In this document: positions 11,519-22,100 of the stretch, one piece after another
Numbering within the stretch: position 1 is the first letter of the stretch
Layout: each line of letters opens with the position of its first letter
From: Bacteroidales bacterium
Lineage (GTDB): Bacteria; Bacteroidota; Bacteroidia; Bacteroidales; UBA932
NCBI GenBank assembly: GCA_017400135.1
Contig: JAFPVJ010000010.1
Location: 1 to 63,373 of the forward strand
Length of the DNA stretch: 63,373 bases
Reading direction: 5' to 3'
Made by a program: the position numbers and the translations under genes
Notes under the pieces: generated by a model
What the model was told of the DNA's origin: nothing
Seen by the model: the letters and a program-made list of their open reading frames with translations, nothing else
The model's database searches: none

Positions 11519-13408
11519 CTACCGGGCTTTACAGGTCTTCTGCGGGTTGCCGCCCAGCTGCGACCAGCCCGATGCGGGCTCTGCCACGCCTACGATGGCG
11601 GAAAGGGTGGGCTTGCCGTCCTTGATGCCATTGCAGTAGATGGTGCCGTCCGGACCGAGGGTCGGGGAAGTGCAGAGGGTCTGGCCGAGTGTGAGCTCGG
11701 ACACCTTGGTGCCTTCCTTGTTGAGCTTCACTAGTTTGCCGACCGATTGGTCGACAGCCGTCTCCGTGTAGTAGACGAAGCCGAGCTTGTCCACGGCGGG
11801 ACAGCCGAAGACCTCGTTGCCGACGGCGGCTGTGTACCACTTCTTGGTGCCGTCCGGGTTGACAGCGGTCACACCGGTCGTCGTGGTGACAAAGATGGTC
11901 CCGTCTTCCCCGATGACGGCGCCGAGTCCGGAGCGCATCTTGTTGGTACCCTCCAGTTCGAGTGTCCATTCGGGGGAAGCGCCGGCGTTCTTGTCATACT
12001 TGGTCAGGTCGTAGCAATACAGGTCGGCCGCGCCGTTGTCTCCGCCATTGTTCTTTCCGTAGAGGATGTAGACCTTGTTGGAGGCGTCGATGGCCATGTA
12101 ACTGGTGTTGCCGACGGCGGTGTTCGAACTGCCGGAAATGTAGCCGAGCATGAAGGCGTCCTGGCCGGCGGCCGCGCCATAATACTTCCATCCGCTGCCC
12201 TCTTTCCAGAAGACGCGGGTGCCGTACTTGCTGTCGGTGTGGATCAGGAACGTCTCCTCCTTGGTGGCGGCGATACCGCCGTGGGAGCCGCGCTTGACCT
12301 GCAGATAGTTGAAGTAGGAACCGTCGCCCTTGTTGATCAGGAGTCCATTGTCCGCCTTTCCGTCGGGCCACAGGGCCGGGAAGTCACCCACGGAAGGATT
12401 CCGCTTGGTGGCGAGGCAGATTTGGTTCTCGAGGACGAGCGGGATGGCGTTGATGAAGTAGCCGTACGCGTACGGATAGTACCACTTCTGGCTGCCGTCT
12501 GGCTTGACCGCATAGATGCCGGTCTCCGTGGCTCCGGTCTTGTCCTGGGTGTCCTTGTTGCCGGCGATGAAGAAGACGGTGCCGTCCGCATCGACGGAAG
12601 GCGTGCAGCAGACCCAGTTCTTGGTCACCGCGGGGTTGTGCGCGGTGGCGCTGAACTCCCATTTCTTGTCACCATCCTTGTTGAAGGCGACCAGATGCAT
12701 GCCGGTGGAATACACATAGACGGTATTGCCGTCCGGGCTGACTGCCGGGGAGGTGAAGATCACATCGCCGTCGCTGTCGTAAGAATTGGACCACATCAAC
12801 TCCAGCGAGTTGACGTTCTTCTCCACGTGGATGACCTTGGTGACGGATCCCTTGCCCCGCTGGTTGTCGGTGACGGTGAGGGTGACCTCGATGTCGCCGA
12901 ACTCGTTGAAGGTGAACTTCGGGTTCTGCTCGGTCACGGTATTGGAGCCGATCTTCCACTCCCAGGCCGTAATGCTGCCGTCCGGGTCGTTGGACTTGTC
13001 GGTGAACTGTACTTCGTCACCGGCGACGATGCCTTCGGCAGGTGACCAGGTGAAGTCGGCCACAGGACGGACATTGGTGTCCTGGACCAGGATCGTCTTG
13101 GTGAACGTGCCGCTGACATTGCTGTTGGTGACGGCGGTGAGGGTGATTTCCTTCTCACCGACGGTGTCGAAGGAGAGCGGTTCCGTGAGCTGTTTGCCCC
13201 ACTTGTATCCGGTCCCCCAGTCCCACTTGCAGGCCACGATGATGTCGTTGGTCGCGGTGGACGTGTTCGTTATGACAACGTTTTCGTAGACTTCGTACAC
13301 TTCCTTGTCGGTGGTGAATTCGGCGTTCACGGAAACCTTGGGTTTGGCGCACGACGCCGCCACGGACAGGCACAGCAGGACGAAGAGTATTTTTTCAATG
13401 CTTTTCAT
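11519..13408 (-). CDS. PKD-domain and PQQ-like beta-propeller surface lipoprotein
   Basis: A 629-aa lipoprotein (lipobox AASC after about 20 residues). The ATG opening MKSIEKILF is preferred to a TTG two codons upstream. Two PKD/Ig-like repeats cover about residues 25-200; the second shows ADFTWSPAEG and the WEW and FGDIEVTLTV strands. A C-terminal propeller built of repeated SPAVSPDGNTVYV-like blades with an alternating DGT/KW pattern fills the rest. The position right after susD matches surface glycan-binding proteins (SusE/F position), so carbohydrate binding at the cell surface is inferred. No enzymatic motif is visible. Confidence 0.8.
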   Translation of the reverse strand: MKSIEKILFVLLCLSVAASCAKPKVSVNAEFTTDKEVYEVYENVVITNTSTATNDIIVACKWDWGTGYKWGKQLTEPLSFDTVGEKEITLTAVTNSNVSGTFTKTILVQDTNVRPVADFTWSPAEGIVAGDEVQFTDKSNDPDGSITAWEWKIGSNTVTEQNPKFTFNEFGDIEVTLTVTDNQRGKGSVTKVIHVEKNVNSLELMWSNSYDSDGDVIFTSPAVSPDGNTVYVYSTGMHLVAFNKDGDKKWEFSATAHNPAVTKNWVCCTPSVDADGTVFFIAGNKDTQDKTGATETGIYAVKPDGSQKWYYPYAYGYFINAIPLVLENQICLATKRNPSVGDFPALWPDGKADNGLLINKGDGSYFNYLQVKRGSHGGIAATKEETFLIHTDSKYGTRVFWKEGSGWKYYGAAAGQDAFMLGYISGSSNTAVGNTSYMAIDASNKVYILYGKNNGGDNGAADLYCYDLTKYDKNAGASPEWTLELEGTNKMRSGLGAVIGEDGTIFVTTTTGVTAVNPDGTKKWYTAAVGNEVFGCPAVDKLGFVYYTETAVDQSVGKLVKLNKEGTKVSELTLGQTLCTSPTLGPDGTIYCNGIKDGKPTLSAIVGVAEPASGWSQLGGNPQKTCKAR

Positions 13409-13426
13409 ATACAAGATCGTTTATCA

Positions 13427-15256
13427 TTACCACCCGGGGTTCTGCTTGAGATTCTCATTCTTCTGGATGACAATCTCCGGCACCGGATACAGATACATGT
13501 TGTCGTTCCACTTGCGGGGCATTTCGTATGCGAGGACATAGCCGCCGGCGGGATCGTCTTCCAGCTTGACGGCCTTCTGATGCTCGTTCAGGGTCATGGC
13601 GATGGACTTGTACTGGCCGTTCTTCTGGTAGTTGGCGTCTGCGGTCACATAGACGTCATACGTGCCGTCGCCGTTGAGGTCGACCGGAGCGTCCAGGGCG
13701 GGGATGTAGACACCGTCCCAGGGAGCGGTCTCCCAGTTCTTTCCGCAGGCCCAGCGCTTGAGGTCGTTGAGGCGGAAACCTTCGAGGATGAGCTCGATGG
13801 CCCGCTCGCGGCGCACTTCGAGGATGACCGGGCTGGTGACATTGGGATAGAAGGTCTGCTGGAGATAGGTATCCACGACGGTGGGGAGACGATCCAGGTC
13901 GCCGCCGGTAATGCCGGCGCGGCGACGCAGGGCGCCGATGGTCTCGGACCAGTCTTCAGCGGTGATCGTACCCAGTTCGGCCTTGGCTTCCGCGTAGTTC
14001 AGCAGGACTTCGGCGTAACGCAGCAGCGGGACGTCGTTGTCGTTGGTGCGGCCGTTGTTGTAGTTCTCATCGTCGATGACATACTTCGTGTACTGGTAGC
14101 CGGTCAGCGACAGGCTCATGTCCGGAGCGGTCCGCTGGGTAAACTTGCCGGCATCGTCCTTCCGGGTGTAGTCCGCGCCGCGGATGGTCTGGCACAGGCG
14201 GGCGTCACGTCCGGAAGTCTCCTGCACGAAGGTCTTGTAGGCGCCGGTCGGGGTCTTCTCGTTGTAGATGGAGCCGTCCGCGTTGAGATAAGTCTTCGCG
14301 AAGGCGCGCGTCATCGAGAGATGGGGGCCGTAGGAGGTGGAATTGTAGTACCAGTTGGCTTCGCCGAGGACGGAAAGATCCTTGTCCTGGGTATAGGCCA
14401 GCATGACCTCCTGGGAAACGGGTTTATCTTCGATGAAGAGCTTCCGGTAAGCGCCGCGGCCACCGGTCTCATAGACAGTGCCCGTATAAAGCTTGTAAGG
14501 GCCTTCGTCCATGACCTTGCGGGCCGCGTCGGCCGCTGCCTTCAGGAGTTCGTCGGCGCTGATGGTACAGCCTTCCAGATACTGGCTGCCGTAGGCGCTC
14601 CCGTTGTTCGCGTGATACTTGCGGAAGGTACCTTCGAAGAGGCAGATACGGCTCTTCAGGGCCAGGGCCGTCCACTTGTTGACCGTGTTGGCACTGGTTG
14701 AAATGCCGGTGGCCGTGATGTGCTCAGCCGCAAAGTCCAGGTCCTCCATGATATGGGAGATGATGACGTCACGGCTGTCCTGGGCCTTGTACAGGTCCTC
14801 GTCCGTGGGGTCGAGGGGTTTGTCGATCCAGGGCACTGCACCGTATGTGACCAGCTTGTCAAAGTAGAGATAGGCACGGAACAGGCGAGCAATGCCCGTA
14901 TAGTTGTTCCTTACCTCTTCGGATACGGTGGGATCCGTGTTGTACTGGATGAAGTAGTTGACATTGCGGATGCTGCTCCAGCTCCAGGAAGTGGAGGTGT
15001 TGGTCGTATAGGCACCCTGCTCGTACGTACCGGTGTTCATCTTGGCCGAATGGTCGTGCGTGATGTTGATCCGGTGGGCGCTCCCATTGTCGGGGAGGTA
15101 ATCGTAGAAGCCGTAGGTATAGGCCTTCAAGCCGGCTTCGTCGCCGAAGAGAATGGCACGTCCAGCCTCGGCCTGCGGATCCTCGGTCAGGTCACAGGAG
15201 ACCGCCAGCAGTCCCAGTACGATGCATGAAGAAAGAATGTATAGAATGTGTTTCAT
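13427..15256 (-). CDS. susD: SusD/RagB-family nutrient-binding outer-membrane lipoprotein
   Basis: A 609-aa lid protein that sits on the SusC channel and delivers glycan. Lipobox VSC (LLAVSC, Cys21) is followed by a TPR-rich SusD fold: LFRAYLYFDKLVTYGAVPWID, LLRYAEVLLNYAEAKAEL and the C-terminal VRRERAIELILEGFRLNDLKRW signature. The C-terminal NENLKQNPGW matches the usual 'Q(N)PGY' end of the family. It lies 12 nt downstream of susC and is clearly cotranscribed with it. Confidence 0.95.
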   Translation of the reverse strand: MKHILYILSSCIVLGLLAVSCDLTEDPQAEAGRAILFGDEAGLKAYTYGFYDYLPDNGSAHRINITHDHSAKMNTGTYEQGAYTTNTSTSWSWSSIRNVNYFIQYNTDPTVSEEVRNNYTGIARLFRAYLYFDKLVTYGAVPWIDKPLDPTDEDLYKAQDSRDVIISHIMEDLDFAAEHITATGISTSANTVNKWTALALKSRICLFEGTFRKYHANNGSAYGSQYLEGCTISADELLKAAADAARKVMDEGPYKLYTGTVYETGGRGAYRKLFIEDKPVSQEVMLAYTQDKDLSVLGEANWYYNSTSYGPHLSMTRAFAKTYLNADGSIYNEKTPTGAYKTFVQETSGRDARLCQTIRGADYTRKDDAGKFTQRTAPDMSLSLTGYQYTKYVIDDENYNNGRTNDNDVPLLRYAEVLLNYAEAKAELGTITAEDWSETIGALRRRAGITGGDLDRLPTVVDTYLQQTFYPNVTSPVILEVRRERAIELILEGFRLNDLKRWACGKNWETAPWDGVYIPALDAPVDLNGDGTYDVYVTADANYQKNGQYKSIAMTLNEHQKAVKLEDDPAGGYVLAYEMPRKWNDNMYLYPVPEIVIQKNENLKQNPGW

Positions 15257-15268
15257 TGCCTTTCCTCC

Positions 15269-18200
15269 TTATTGTTTTTCGATAATAACACAACGGTCCA
15301 GCTCGGCATCCTGATCGTCGCCGATGGTGGTGCTGACGGAGAACCGGTCACTAGTGATGCCCAGTTCCCTGAGATAGGAGATGACGGCTTCGGTCCGTTC
15401 GCGGGAGAGTTTCTCGTTGATCTCGGGCGTACCCGTTCCGGCATCTGCGCTGCCACGGAGGGTGAACTTCAGTCCTTCTCCCTTAGCCTTGATCCGACGG
15501 ACGGCTTCCCTGAGATGGACCTTCTCGAGGTCGGTCAGTTTACTGCTGCCCTTCACGAAGAACACTGCGATGGGATCGGAAACATAGACCACTTCGGTAT
15601 TGGTGACTTCCTTGACGGAAGCCTTGGCGGCTGCAGCTTCCTTTTCGGCAGCTTCCTTATCGGCCAGGGCCTTCTGCAGGAGTTCCTTGGCGACACGGGC
15701 CTCCTCGGCAGCCTGGTCCGCTTCGGCCCTGAGGGCGGCGAGTGCGGCAGGATCGAAGGCTGCCTTCGCTGAAGCAGCGGCGGCGGCGAAGTGTCCGAAG
15801 GTAAGCTTCAGACCGAGGCTCAGACTCTTCATCGTCGGGAAATTGTAGCCGTCACCCGTGGTGGACAATGTGCCGTCCGTACCGTAGATGTTGGCCGTCA
15901 CGTCCACGTCGCGCGTGTGCTTGTAGACGGGAGACCAGGTCCAGAGGTTTTCTCCGGCGAGGAAAACGGATACCTTCTCGAAACCTACCTTGCGGGTCAG
16001 CCTCTCGGGGAGATTGTAACCGATCTGAACGGTCTTGAGACGGATGTAGGAGGCATCCTGCAGATAACGGGTGTTGGCATTGGTCCGTCCCTTGTAGAAA
16101 GGAGCGAAATAGCCGGTGTAGCGCGGCAGATAGGCGTTCGGATTGTCTTCCGTCCAGTAGTTGCCGAGGTGCCATGAAGGCATCTGGTTGTAAGGACGGT
16201 TGTACATGCCCCAGAAGGCGGAAGACTCGTTGTCCGGATACCAGTCCTGCTTGCCTACGCCCTGGAAGAAGGCATTGGCGAAGAAGCCAGCCCACTCCGC
16301 GTCGAAACCGAAGGAGTAGATGAAACGGGGCTCGCTGTTACCGATGATGCGGCGGTCGCCGGGATCGTCGGCCGTGTTCTTGCCGCGGTCGATGTATCCG
16401 TTGTCGTTGAGGTCCTCGAAACGCATGTCGCCGGGATAGAGCAGGTAGCTCTCCGTCTGCTGCATCAGGGGATTGTAGTGGGCCTGGCCGGCTGCGGCGG
16501 CTTTCGCCTCGTCGGCATCGATCTCGGCCTGGGTCTGGTACAGTCCGTTACAGATATAGCCCCAGATGTCGCCCAGCCGCATGCCCTCGTAGTAAGAGGT
16601 GTTGTAGGCGTTGGTACTCAGGGACTTGGTCGCGTTGTTGTACTTGTCGATGATGGAATAGTAGTCGGCCAGAGTGGCGTGGAGACCGTATTTGAACGGC
16701 CTGCCCGCCAGGGTGCCGGCATCGTCCCAACCCAGGGCGATTTCGAAGCCGCGGGTGGTCATCTCCGCGAAGTTGCCCTTCGGGGAAGAGGCACCGAAGA
16801 CATCGGGCAGGGTCGGACCCACCGTGTACATGTTGAGGGTCTTACGGCGATAGACGTCTCCGGTGAAAGTCAGCCGTCCGGCGAAGAGGCTCAGGTCGAT
16901 ACCGCCGTCCAGGGTCTGGGCGGTTTCCCAGGTCAGGGACTCAGGGATCGGGGAAGGAGCGGAAGTGACGCGCACCTTCTTGCCGTCGATGATGCGGCCG
17001 GTATCGAATTCAAATTTTTCGTCGTAGGAATAGACTCCTACGTTGCTGTTGCCGAGCGAACCGTAGGAAGCACGGAGCTTGAGGTTGGAGATGAAGTTCT
17101 TGTCCACCTTGAACCAAGGCTCCTGGCTGATTCGCCAGCCAGCGGAGATGGAGGGGAAGAAGGCCCAGCGCTGACGGGACGGGAACTTGGAGGACCCGTC
17201 GTAACGGCCGTTGATCTCAAGCAGGTACCTTTCGTCGTAGTTGTAGTTGAAACGGAAGAAGGCACCGGCGGTGCGCCACTTGCTGTAGTCGCCGGTGATG
17301 CTTTTGTTATCCGTCCCGAGAGCCAGGTTGATGTTGTCCACGTTCGGGGCCAGGAGGCCGTCGTTGTAAGCGTAGGTCTCCTTGTACATCTGCTGCTCGT
17401 AGTTGTAACCGACGAGGGCCTTGAAGTTGTGCTTGCCCCAGTTGTCCTCGTACTCGATCCATTCGTTGTTGGCGAGGTAGTCGTAGGAGCGGAGGGTCTC
17501 GCTGATATAATCGGCCAGACCTTTGATCTCGGCGAGGGACTCGATGCGGCCCTCATATCTCGAGAACGGGGAAGGCAGGCGGTGGACGTGGGTGTCGTAG
17601 GCGCGGGCCCGGTAGGTGAAGTCGGCGTTCAGCCGCAGGCGGTTGTCGAAGAACGTGGCCTTGGCGGCGATGGTATTCTGGGCCTGGCGGTTGGTGTACT
17701 GCCGGTTGCTGCCGCCGTAAAGAATGTCACCGACCGAATAGACGGCGCTGTAGGAAAGGGTGCCGTCCGGGTTGAAGATCGGGGAGCAGGGGTGGCCTTC
17801 ATCGGCGATGTTACGCCAGATGTTGCCGCCCGCTTCACTTTGGGTCTCCGGCATCACGTACTTGCTCCAGACGATATCGGTGTTGGATGTGATCTTGAGC
17901 CAGGGGAATACCTGATAGCCGACCTTGACACGGCCGTTGTACATCTTGTAAGAGTCAGGATTGACCTCACTGTCGAACAGACCGTTGTTGTCATAGATAC
18001 GGGCAGACACATAGTAGTCGAACTTGTCGCTCGCTCCGGACACGGAAATGTTGTGTGTCTGGGTGAAAGTGAAGTCCTTGTACAGGACATCGTAGTAATC
18101 GGTACCCTTGTGGTAGTAGAGCCAGCGGCCCTTGCTGCCGATCGATCCGTCGGAGACCAGGGTCTCGTAGTTGCCGGCCTCGGCCCGCTGCCGGTACTCT

Positions 18201-19072
18201 TCCAGCCAGGCGGTGGAGAACTCCATCGTCTTGTTGATGGCGGTCGGGTTGTTGCCCTTGTAGTTGTACCAGGACTTGTAGAAGTGTTCCGCCCAGGTGT
18301 AACCGTCGGAGACGACATCCGGCATGGCGGTCGGGGTCTCGAAGGAGAGGTTGGCCTGGTAGGTCACTGTGGCGGTACCCTTCTTGGCATTCTTAGTCGT
18401 GATGAGGACGACGCCGTACGGGGCACGGGAACCGTAGATGGCCGAGGAGGCCGCATCCTTCAGCACGGACACGCTCTCGATGTCATTAGGGTTGAGCAGG
18501 CTGGCGTTGCCCTCGACGCCGTCGATGAGCACCAGCGCGCTGCCGCCCTGTCCAATGGAGGTCTTACCACGGATGTTGAACGAAGGGGAAGAGTTCGGGC
18601 GGCCGTCCGTGAACTTGAGGTTCAGGTTGGCCACGCGGCCCTGCAGCATCTGCGCCAGGTTGGCGTTGGGACGTCCGTCGAAGACTTCTTCTCCGACCTG
18701 GTCCACCGCGCCGGTGAGGTTGGCTTTCTTCTGCGTGCCGTAACCGACGACGACGGTCTCGCTCAGGAGGGTCGAATCGTCTTTCAGGGTCACCCTGACG
18801 GTGGGTTTGCCGGCGACCGGCACTTCTACGGTCTCGTATCCGACGAAAGATACGACCAGGATAGCTTTCTCGGGCACGTTGTTCAGCGTAACGGTGCCGT
18901 TGAAATCCGTAATGCCTCCCAGAGTCGTGCCTTTCACCAGGACGCTGGCTCCGGGCATCGGACCGGCATTATCGGACACAATGCATTTGACGCTTCCGTT
19001 TTGTGCCAAGGCCGGGAGGGCGATCAGCAGTCCGACGAGAAGCGTCAGGAATAGTTTGACAGATTTCTTCAT
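15269..19072 (-). CDS. susC: SusC/RagA TonB-dependent transporter with C-terminal OmpA-like domain
   Basis: A 1267-aa outer-membrane glycan importer. Order: signal peptide (1-23), carboxypeptidase-regulatory-like domain (about 28-100), TonB-box and plug region (SETVVVGYGTQKKANLTGAV), and a 22-strand barrel ending SLSLGLKLTFG. Instead of stopping at that terminal strand, the protein continues with an Ala/Lys/Glu-rich coiled coil (about 60 residues). It then runs into an OmpA-family domain (about 1160-1267) with FFVKGSSKLTDLE, GSADAGTG and LSRERTEAVISYLRELG, the last keeping the Arg that contacts peptidoglycan. A fusion of this type is unusual. Barrel plus peptidoglycan anchor is the simplest reading. 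Confidence 0.93.
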   Translation of the reverse strand: MKKSVKLFLTLLVGLLIALPALAQNGSVKCIVSDNAGPMPGASVLVKGTTLGGITDFNGTVTLNNVPEKAILVVSFVGYETVEVPVAGKPTVRVTLKDDSTLLSETVVVGYGTQKKANLTGAVDQVGEEVFDGRPNANLAQMLQGRVANLNLKFTDGRPNSSPSFNIRGKTSIGQGGSALVLIDGVEGNASLLNPNDIESVSVLKDAASSAIYGSRAPYGVVLITTKNAKKGTATVTYQANLSFETPTAMPDVVSDGYTWAEHFYKSWYNYKGNNPTAINKTMEFSTAWLEEYRQRAEAGNYETLVSDGSIGSKGRWLYYHKGTDYYDVLYKDFTFTQTHNISVSGASDKFDYYVSARIYDNNGLFDSEVNPDSYKMYNGRVKVGYQVFPWLKITSNTDIVWSKYVMPETQSEAGGNIWRNIADEGHPCSPIFNPDGTLSYSAVYSVGDILYGGSNRQYTNRQAQNTIAAKATFFDNRLRLNADFTYRARAYDTHVHRLPSPFSRYEGRIESLAEIKGLADYISETLRSYDYLANNEWIEYEDNWGKHNFKALVGYNYEQQMYKETYAYNDGLLAPNVDNINLALGTDNKSITGDYSKWRTAGAFFRFNYNYDERYLLEINGRYDGSSKFPSRQRWAFFPSISAGWRISQEPWFKVDKNFISNLKLRASYGSLGNSNVGVYSYDEKFEFDTGRIIDGKKVRVTSAPSPIPESLTWETAQTLDGGIDLSLFAGRLTFTGDVYRRKTLNMYTVGPTLPDVFGASSPKGNFAEMTTRGFEIALGWDDAGTLAGRPFKYGLHATLADYYSIIDKYNNATKSLSTNAYNTSYYEGMRLGDIWGYICNGLYQTQAEIDADEAKAAAAGQAHYNPLMQQTESYLLYPGDMRFEDLNDNGYIDRGKNTADDPGDRRIIGNSEPRFIYSFGFDAEWAGFFANAFFQGVGKQDWYPDNESSAFWGMYNRPYNQMPSWHLGNYWTEDNPNAYLPRYTGYFAPFYKGRTNANTRYLQDASYIRLKTVQIGYNLPERLTRKVGFEKVSVFLAGENLWTWSPVYKHTRDVDVTANIYGTDGTLSTTGDGYNFPTMKSLSLGLKLTFGHFAAAAASAKAAFDPAALAALRAEADQAAEEARVAKELLQKALADKEAAEKEAAAAKASVKEVTNTEVVYVSDPIAVFFVKGSSKLTDLEKVHLREAVRRIKAKGEGLKFTLRGSADAGTGTPEINEKLSRERTEAVISYLRELGITSDRFSVSTTIGDDQDAELDRCVIIEKQ

Positions 19073-19076
19073 AGAA

Positions 19077-19116
19077 GCTCTATTTAGAATTGATGACTGA
19101 ATTTACTAAATAGAGC
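19077..19116 (-). promoter_or_regulatory. Stem-loop in the susC leader next to the start codon
   Basis: GCTCTATTTAG and CTAAATAGAGC form a perfect 11-bp inverted repeat with an 18-nt loop, ending 4 nt before the susC ATG at 19072. Folded in the mRNA it would cover the ribosome landing site. It could be a translational control element, a processing signal or a regulator operator. No other element is obvious in the 123-bp gap to the upstream gene. Confidence 0.5.
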
Positions 19117-19195
19117 GGGTGGTTCTCCCGGACCTTCCCCAGTCTTGAACCAAAAGTTCAAAAAATGGGTAAAAAGTAGTGAAAATTACAAATTG

Positions 19196-22100
19196 TTATT
19201 GCAGCAGCGGAGCTGCAAGCTCCGGGAAATCACGGTAATCGTGGACCCAGACATAATCCAGGCCGCCGAGGCGGATGTGGGAATCGTTGCCGCCGTCGGT
19301 CATGTCGTCTCCGTAAAAGAGCACTTCATCCAGGTCGTATCCTTTCTCTGCGGCGAAACGGACGACCGCGTCGTACTTGTTGTACTCTTTGGGCGCAAAA
19401 TCAAAGGAAGTAGAGCCGCCGATGAAGACGGCGTAGTCCTTGAAGACCTCGCAGACCTCCGGGAACATCGCCTGCCGTTTCTTCTTGTCCACGTCGAAGA
19501 CGAGTTTCTCTTCGTTGGGAGCCGCCGTGCCGAGCAGGCCGAAGGTCACCATCCCGGACGGGTGGAACTCGACGGGATCGCCGTAATACTTCGTGTAGCC
19601 GTACTTGTCCCGGAAATACTGGCATTTCTCGAGGAAGAAGGCGGTGTCAGTAGGGACGCGCACCTCATCCACGATCTGCCAGGTTCCGTCCACCACCTTG
19701 CCGTGGCTCATGCCATAGTTGCCCAGGATTTCGATGGGATATTCTCCCATCTGCCGGTGGATACGCGTAGCATTCCCGCCGCCCACCATGAGCAGCTCGT
19801 ATTTCTCTCCCAACCGGTCCAGGGTGACGCGGTGGATCGAATCCATCGGGGTCCGATGCTGCGTCAGCGTGCCGTCCAGGTCCATGGCGATTAGTCTGCG
19901 CGGGACACCGGTGACATGCCAGTACCCCGATCCGACGGTAAAGACCCGGTCCTGACCGTCCACGACGCTTTCCAAAGCCCCTTCCAGGCGGGCGCCGAAG
20001 CGTAGCGGGACGCGCACGGAGGCCGTTGTGTTGGCCGGGACCGTGATGTCCCATTCGAGCCGTCCGTTCTCGATCTCCCAGGCGCTGGAAATCAAGCCGT
20101 ACGGGCTCTCGTATGAGGTCCGGGCCCAGTCCAGCCCCGCAGGGAAGGCGGGCGCCATCTCGATTTCCTTGAATCCCGGTGCGGCCGGCCGTATGCCCGC
20201 GAGCGACTCGTAATACCAGATGATCAGGTCGCCGAGCAGCATCACGTGGTTGCCGGAATTCATCGCCGGATCGGCGGTATCACCGTTCCAGAGCTCCCAG
20301 ATGGTGGTGGCGCCGTGCCGGAACATATAGCCCCAGGACGGGTACGTGTCGCAGGAGGCGAGCCGGAAGGCCAGGTCGGAGCGCCCATACTCCGTCAGGG
20401 TGCGCATCAGGTGCTGGATGCCCAGTACGCCGGAGCTTACGTGACCGTCCCATTTGCCTTCGGTCTGGTCCACGATGCTCTTGAACACCGCTTTCTCATA
20501 TCCTTCCGGGACCAGGCCCAGGTGCAGGGACAAGAGGTTGCCGGTGACCGTATTGTTGGCGTAGAAGCCGCCCTCGGCGTTGAAATACCGGGCGTTGTAA
20601 GCCTCTTTGAGGCTCGTGGCCAGTTCGGCGTAGATGGGCGCATCCTCGGGATGCCCGGCGATGCGGGCGAAATCCTGCATCTTGCCCAGCAGGTCGTAAA
20701 AGACCGTCGTGCTGAGGACGGGCCCCGGCGTGATGCGCTCCGGATCCTGGGCGTGGATGAGTTCGGGAGACTCGGGCGGCATGCACCAGTCGCCGTACTG
20801 GTCCTTGACGACAATTCCGTCCGCCATGCTCTCTCGTATGATGAACTCCACCCATTTCTTCATCGCGGAATAGCGGGCCCGGATGGCCTGTGCGTTGCCG
20901 AAGTGCGTATAAAGCATGTCCACGCAGTAGAGGAAAGCCGCCGGCCAGGTCACGTCGCCGCGGTACGGATTGTAGTAGTGGGGCGAAACGTTGCAGACGC
21001 AGCCGTCTTCGCGCATCGATTCCTCGATGTCCAGCGCCCATTTGTTGTAGACGTATTCGTTGTCCAGGAGGTAGGCCTCGCCGTAGCAGCCGGTGCCCCG
21101 GTCGCCCAGCCAGCCCATGCGCTCGTCGCGCTGGGGGCAGTCGGTGGGCATACCGCGGTAGTTGCCGCGTATGCCCCAGTAAGCATTGCGGTGGATGGCG
21201 TTCAGGATCTCGTCGGAGCACTCGAAGGAGCCGGTGGTGGCCATTTCGTCGTAGAACACCTTGCCCTCGAAGTCCGTCACGGCGGGCAGGTAATCCAGGC
21301 CGCTGATCTCCGCAAAGCGGAAACCGTGATAGACGAAGGTGGGCTCCCAGGTGAAGGGGGCGTCGGAAGCGGGGACATATTCGTCGGTGACGAGGGCGCT
21401 ACGCAGGTTGTCCAGGTACAGGGCGCAGCTGTCTTCGGGCTGCAGGATCTCGGAGAAACGCATCGTAACGGGCTGTCCTTCATGCCCTTTGAGCGACACC
21501 TTGAGCCAGCCGACCATGTTCTGGCCCATGTCCAGGAGCACGCGCCCGTCATCTGCGCGCCAGACTTTGACCGGGGTCAGGCGGTCCTGTACCTTGAGGC
21601 AGGGGCTGATCTGGGCGCGCAGTACGCCGCCGGGCGCATCCAAGAGGTCGACCGCCTTCCAGCGACCGTCCTGCTCATAGCCGGACTGCGTCCAGGCGCC
21701 GAGTTCCTTGCGGGCGTCGTAGCTCTCGCCGTCGAATTCGTTGTTCTTGGTGATGGGCCCATCCTTGGTGACCGCCCAGCTGTCGTCGCTGACGATGCTT
21801 TCCCTTGTGCCGTCCCTGTATTCGATGTCCAGACGCGCGAGCAGGCGCGGGACGCCGAAATAGAAGGAACGGTTGGATCGCATCCCCATGAAACGCCCGT
21901 TGCCGAGAGCCACGCCGAGGGCGTTGTCACCCTTGCGCAGCAGCCCGGTCACATCGTAAGTCAGGTAATAGGCGGAAGCCGGATACCAGGTCGGCAGGGG
22001 ACCGAAAATGTCGTCGCTGACGGGTTTGCCGTTGAGGTAGCAGACGCTGGAGCCCAGGCCGCTGACGAAAAGTGTGGCGCTCCGGATCCGTCGCCCGGCC

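Noticed and set aside
16478-19054. An 858-codon plus-strand open frame opposite susC
   Set aside because: Antisense shadow of a full SusC gene; Val/Gly/Asp-rich composition without domains.
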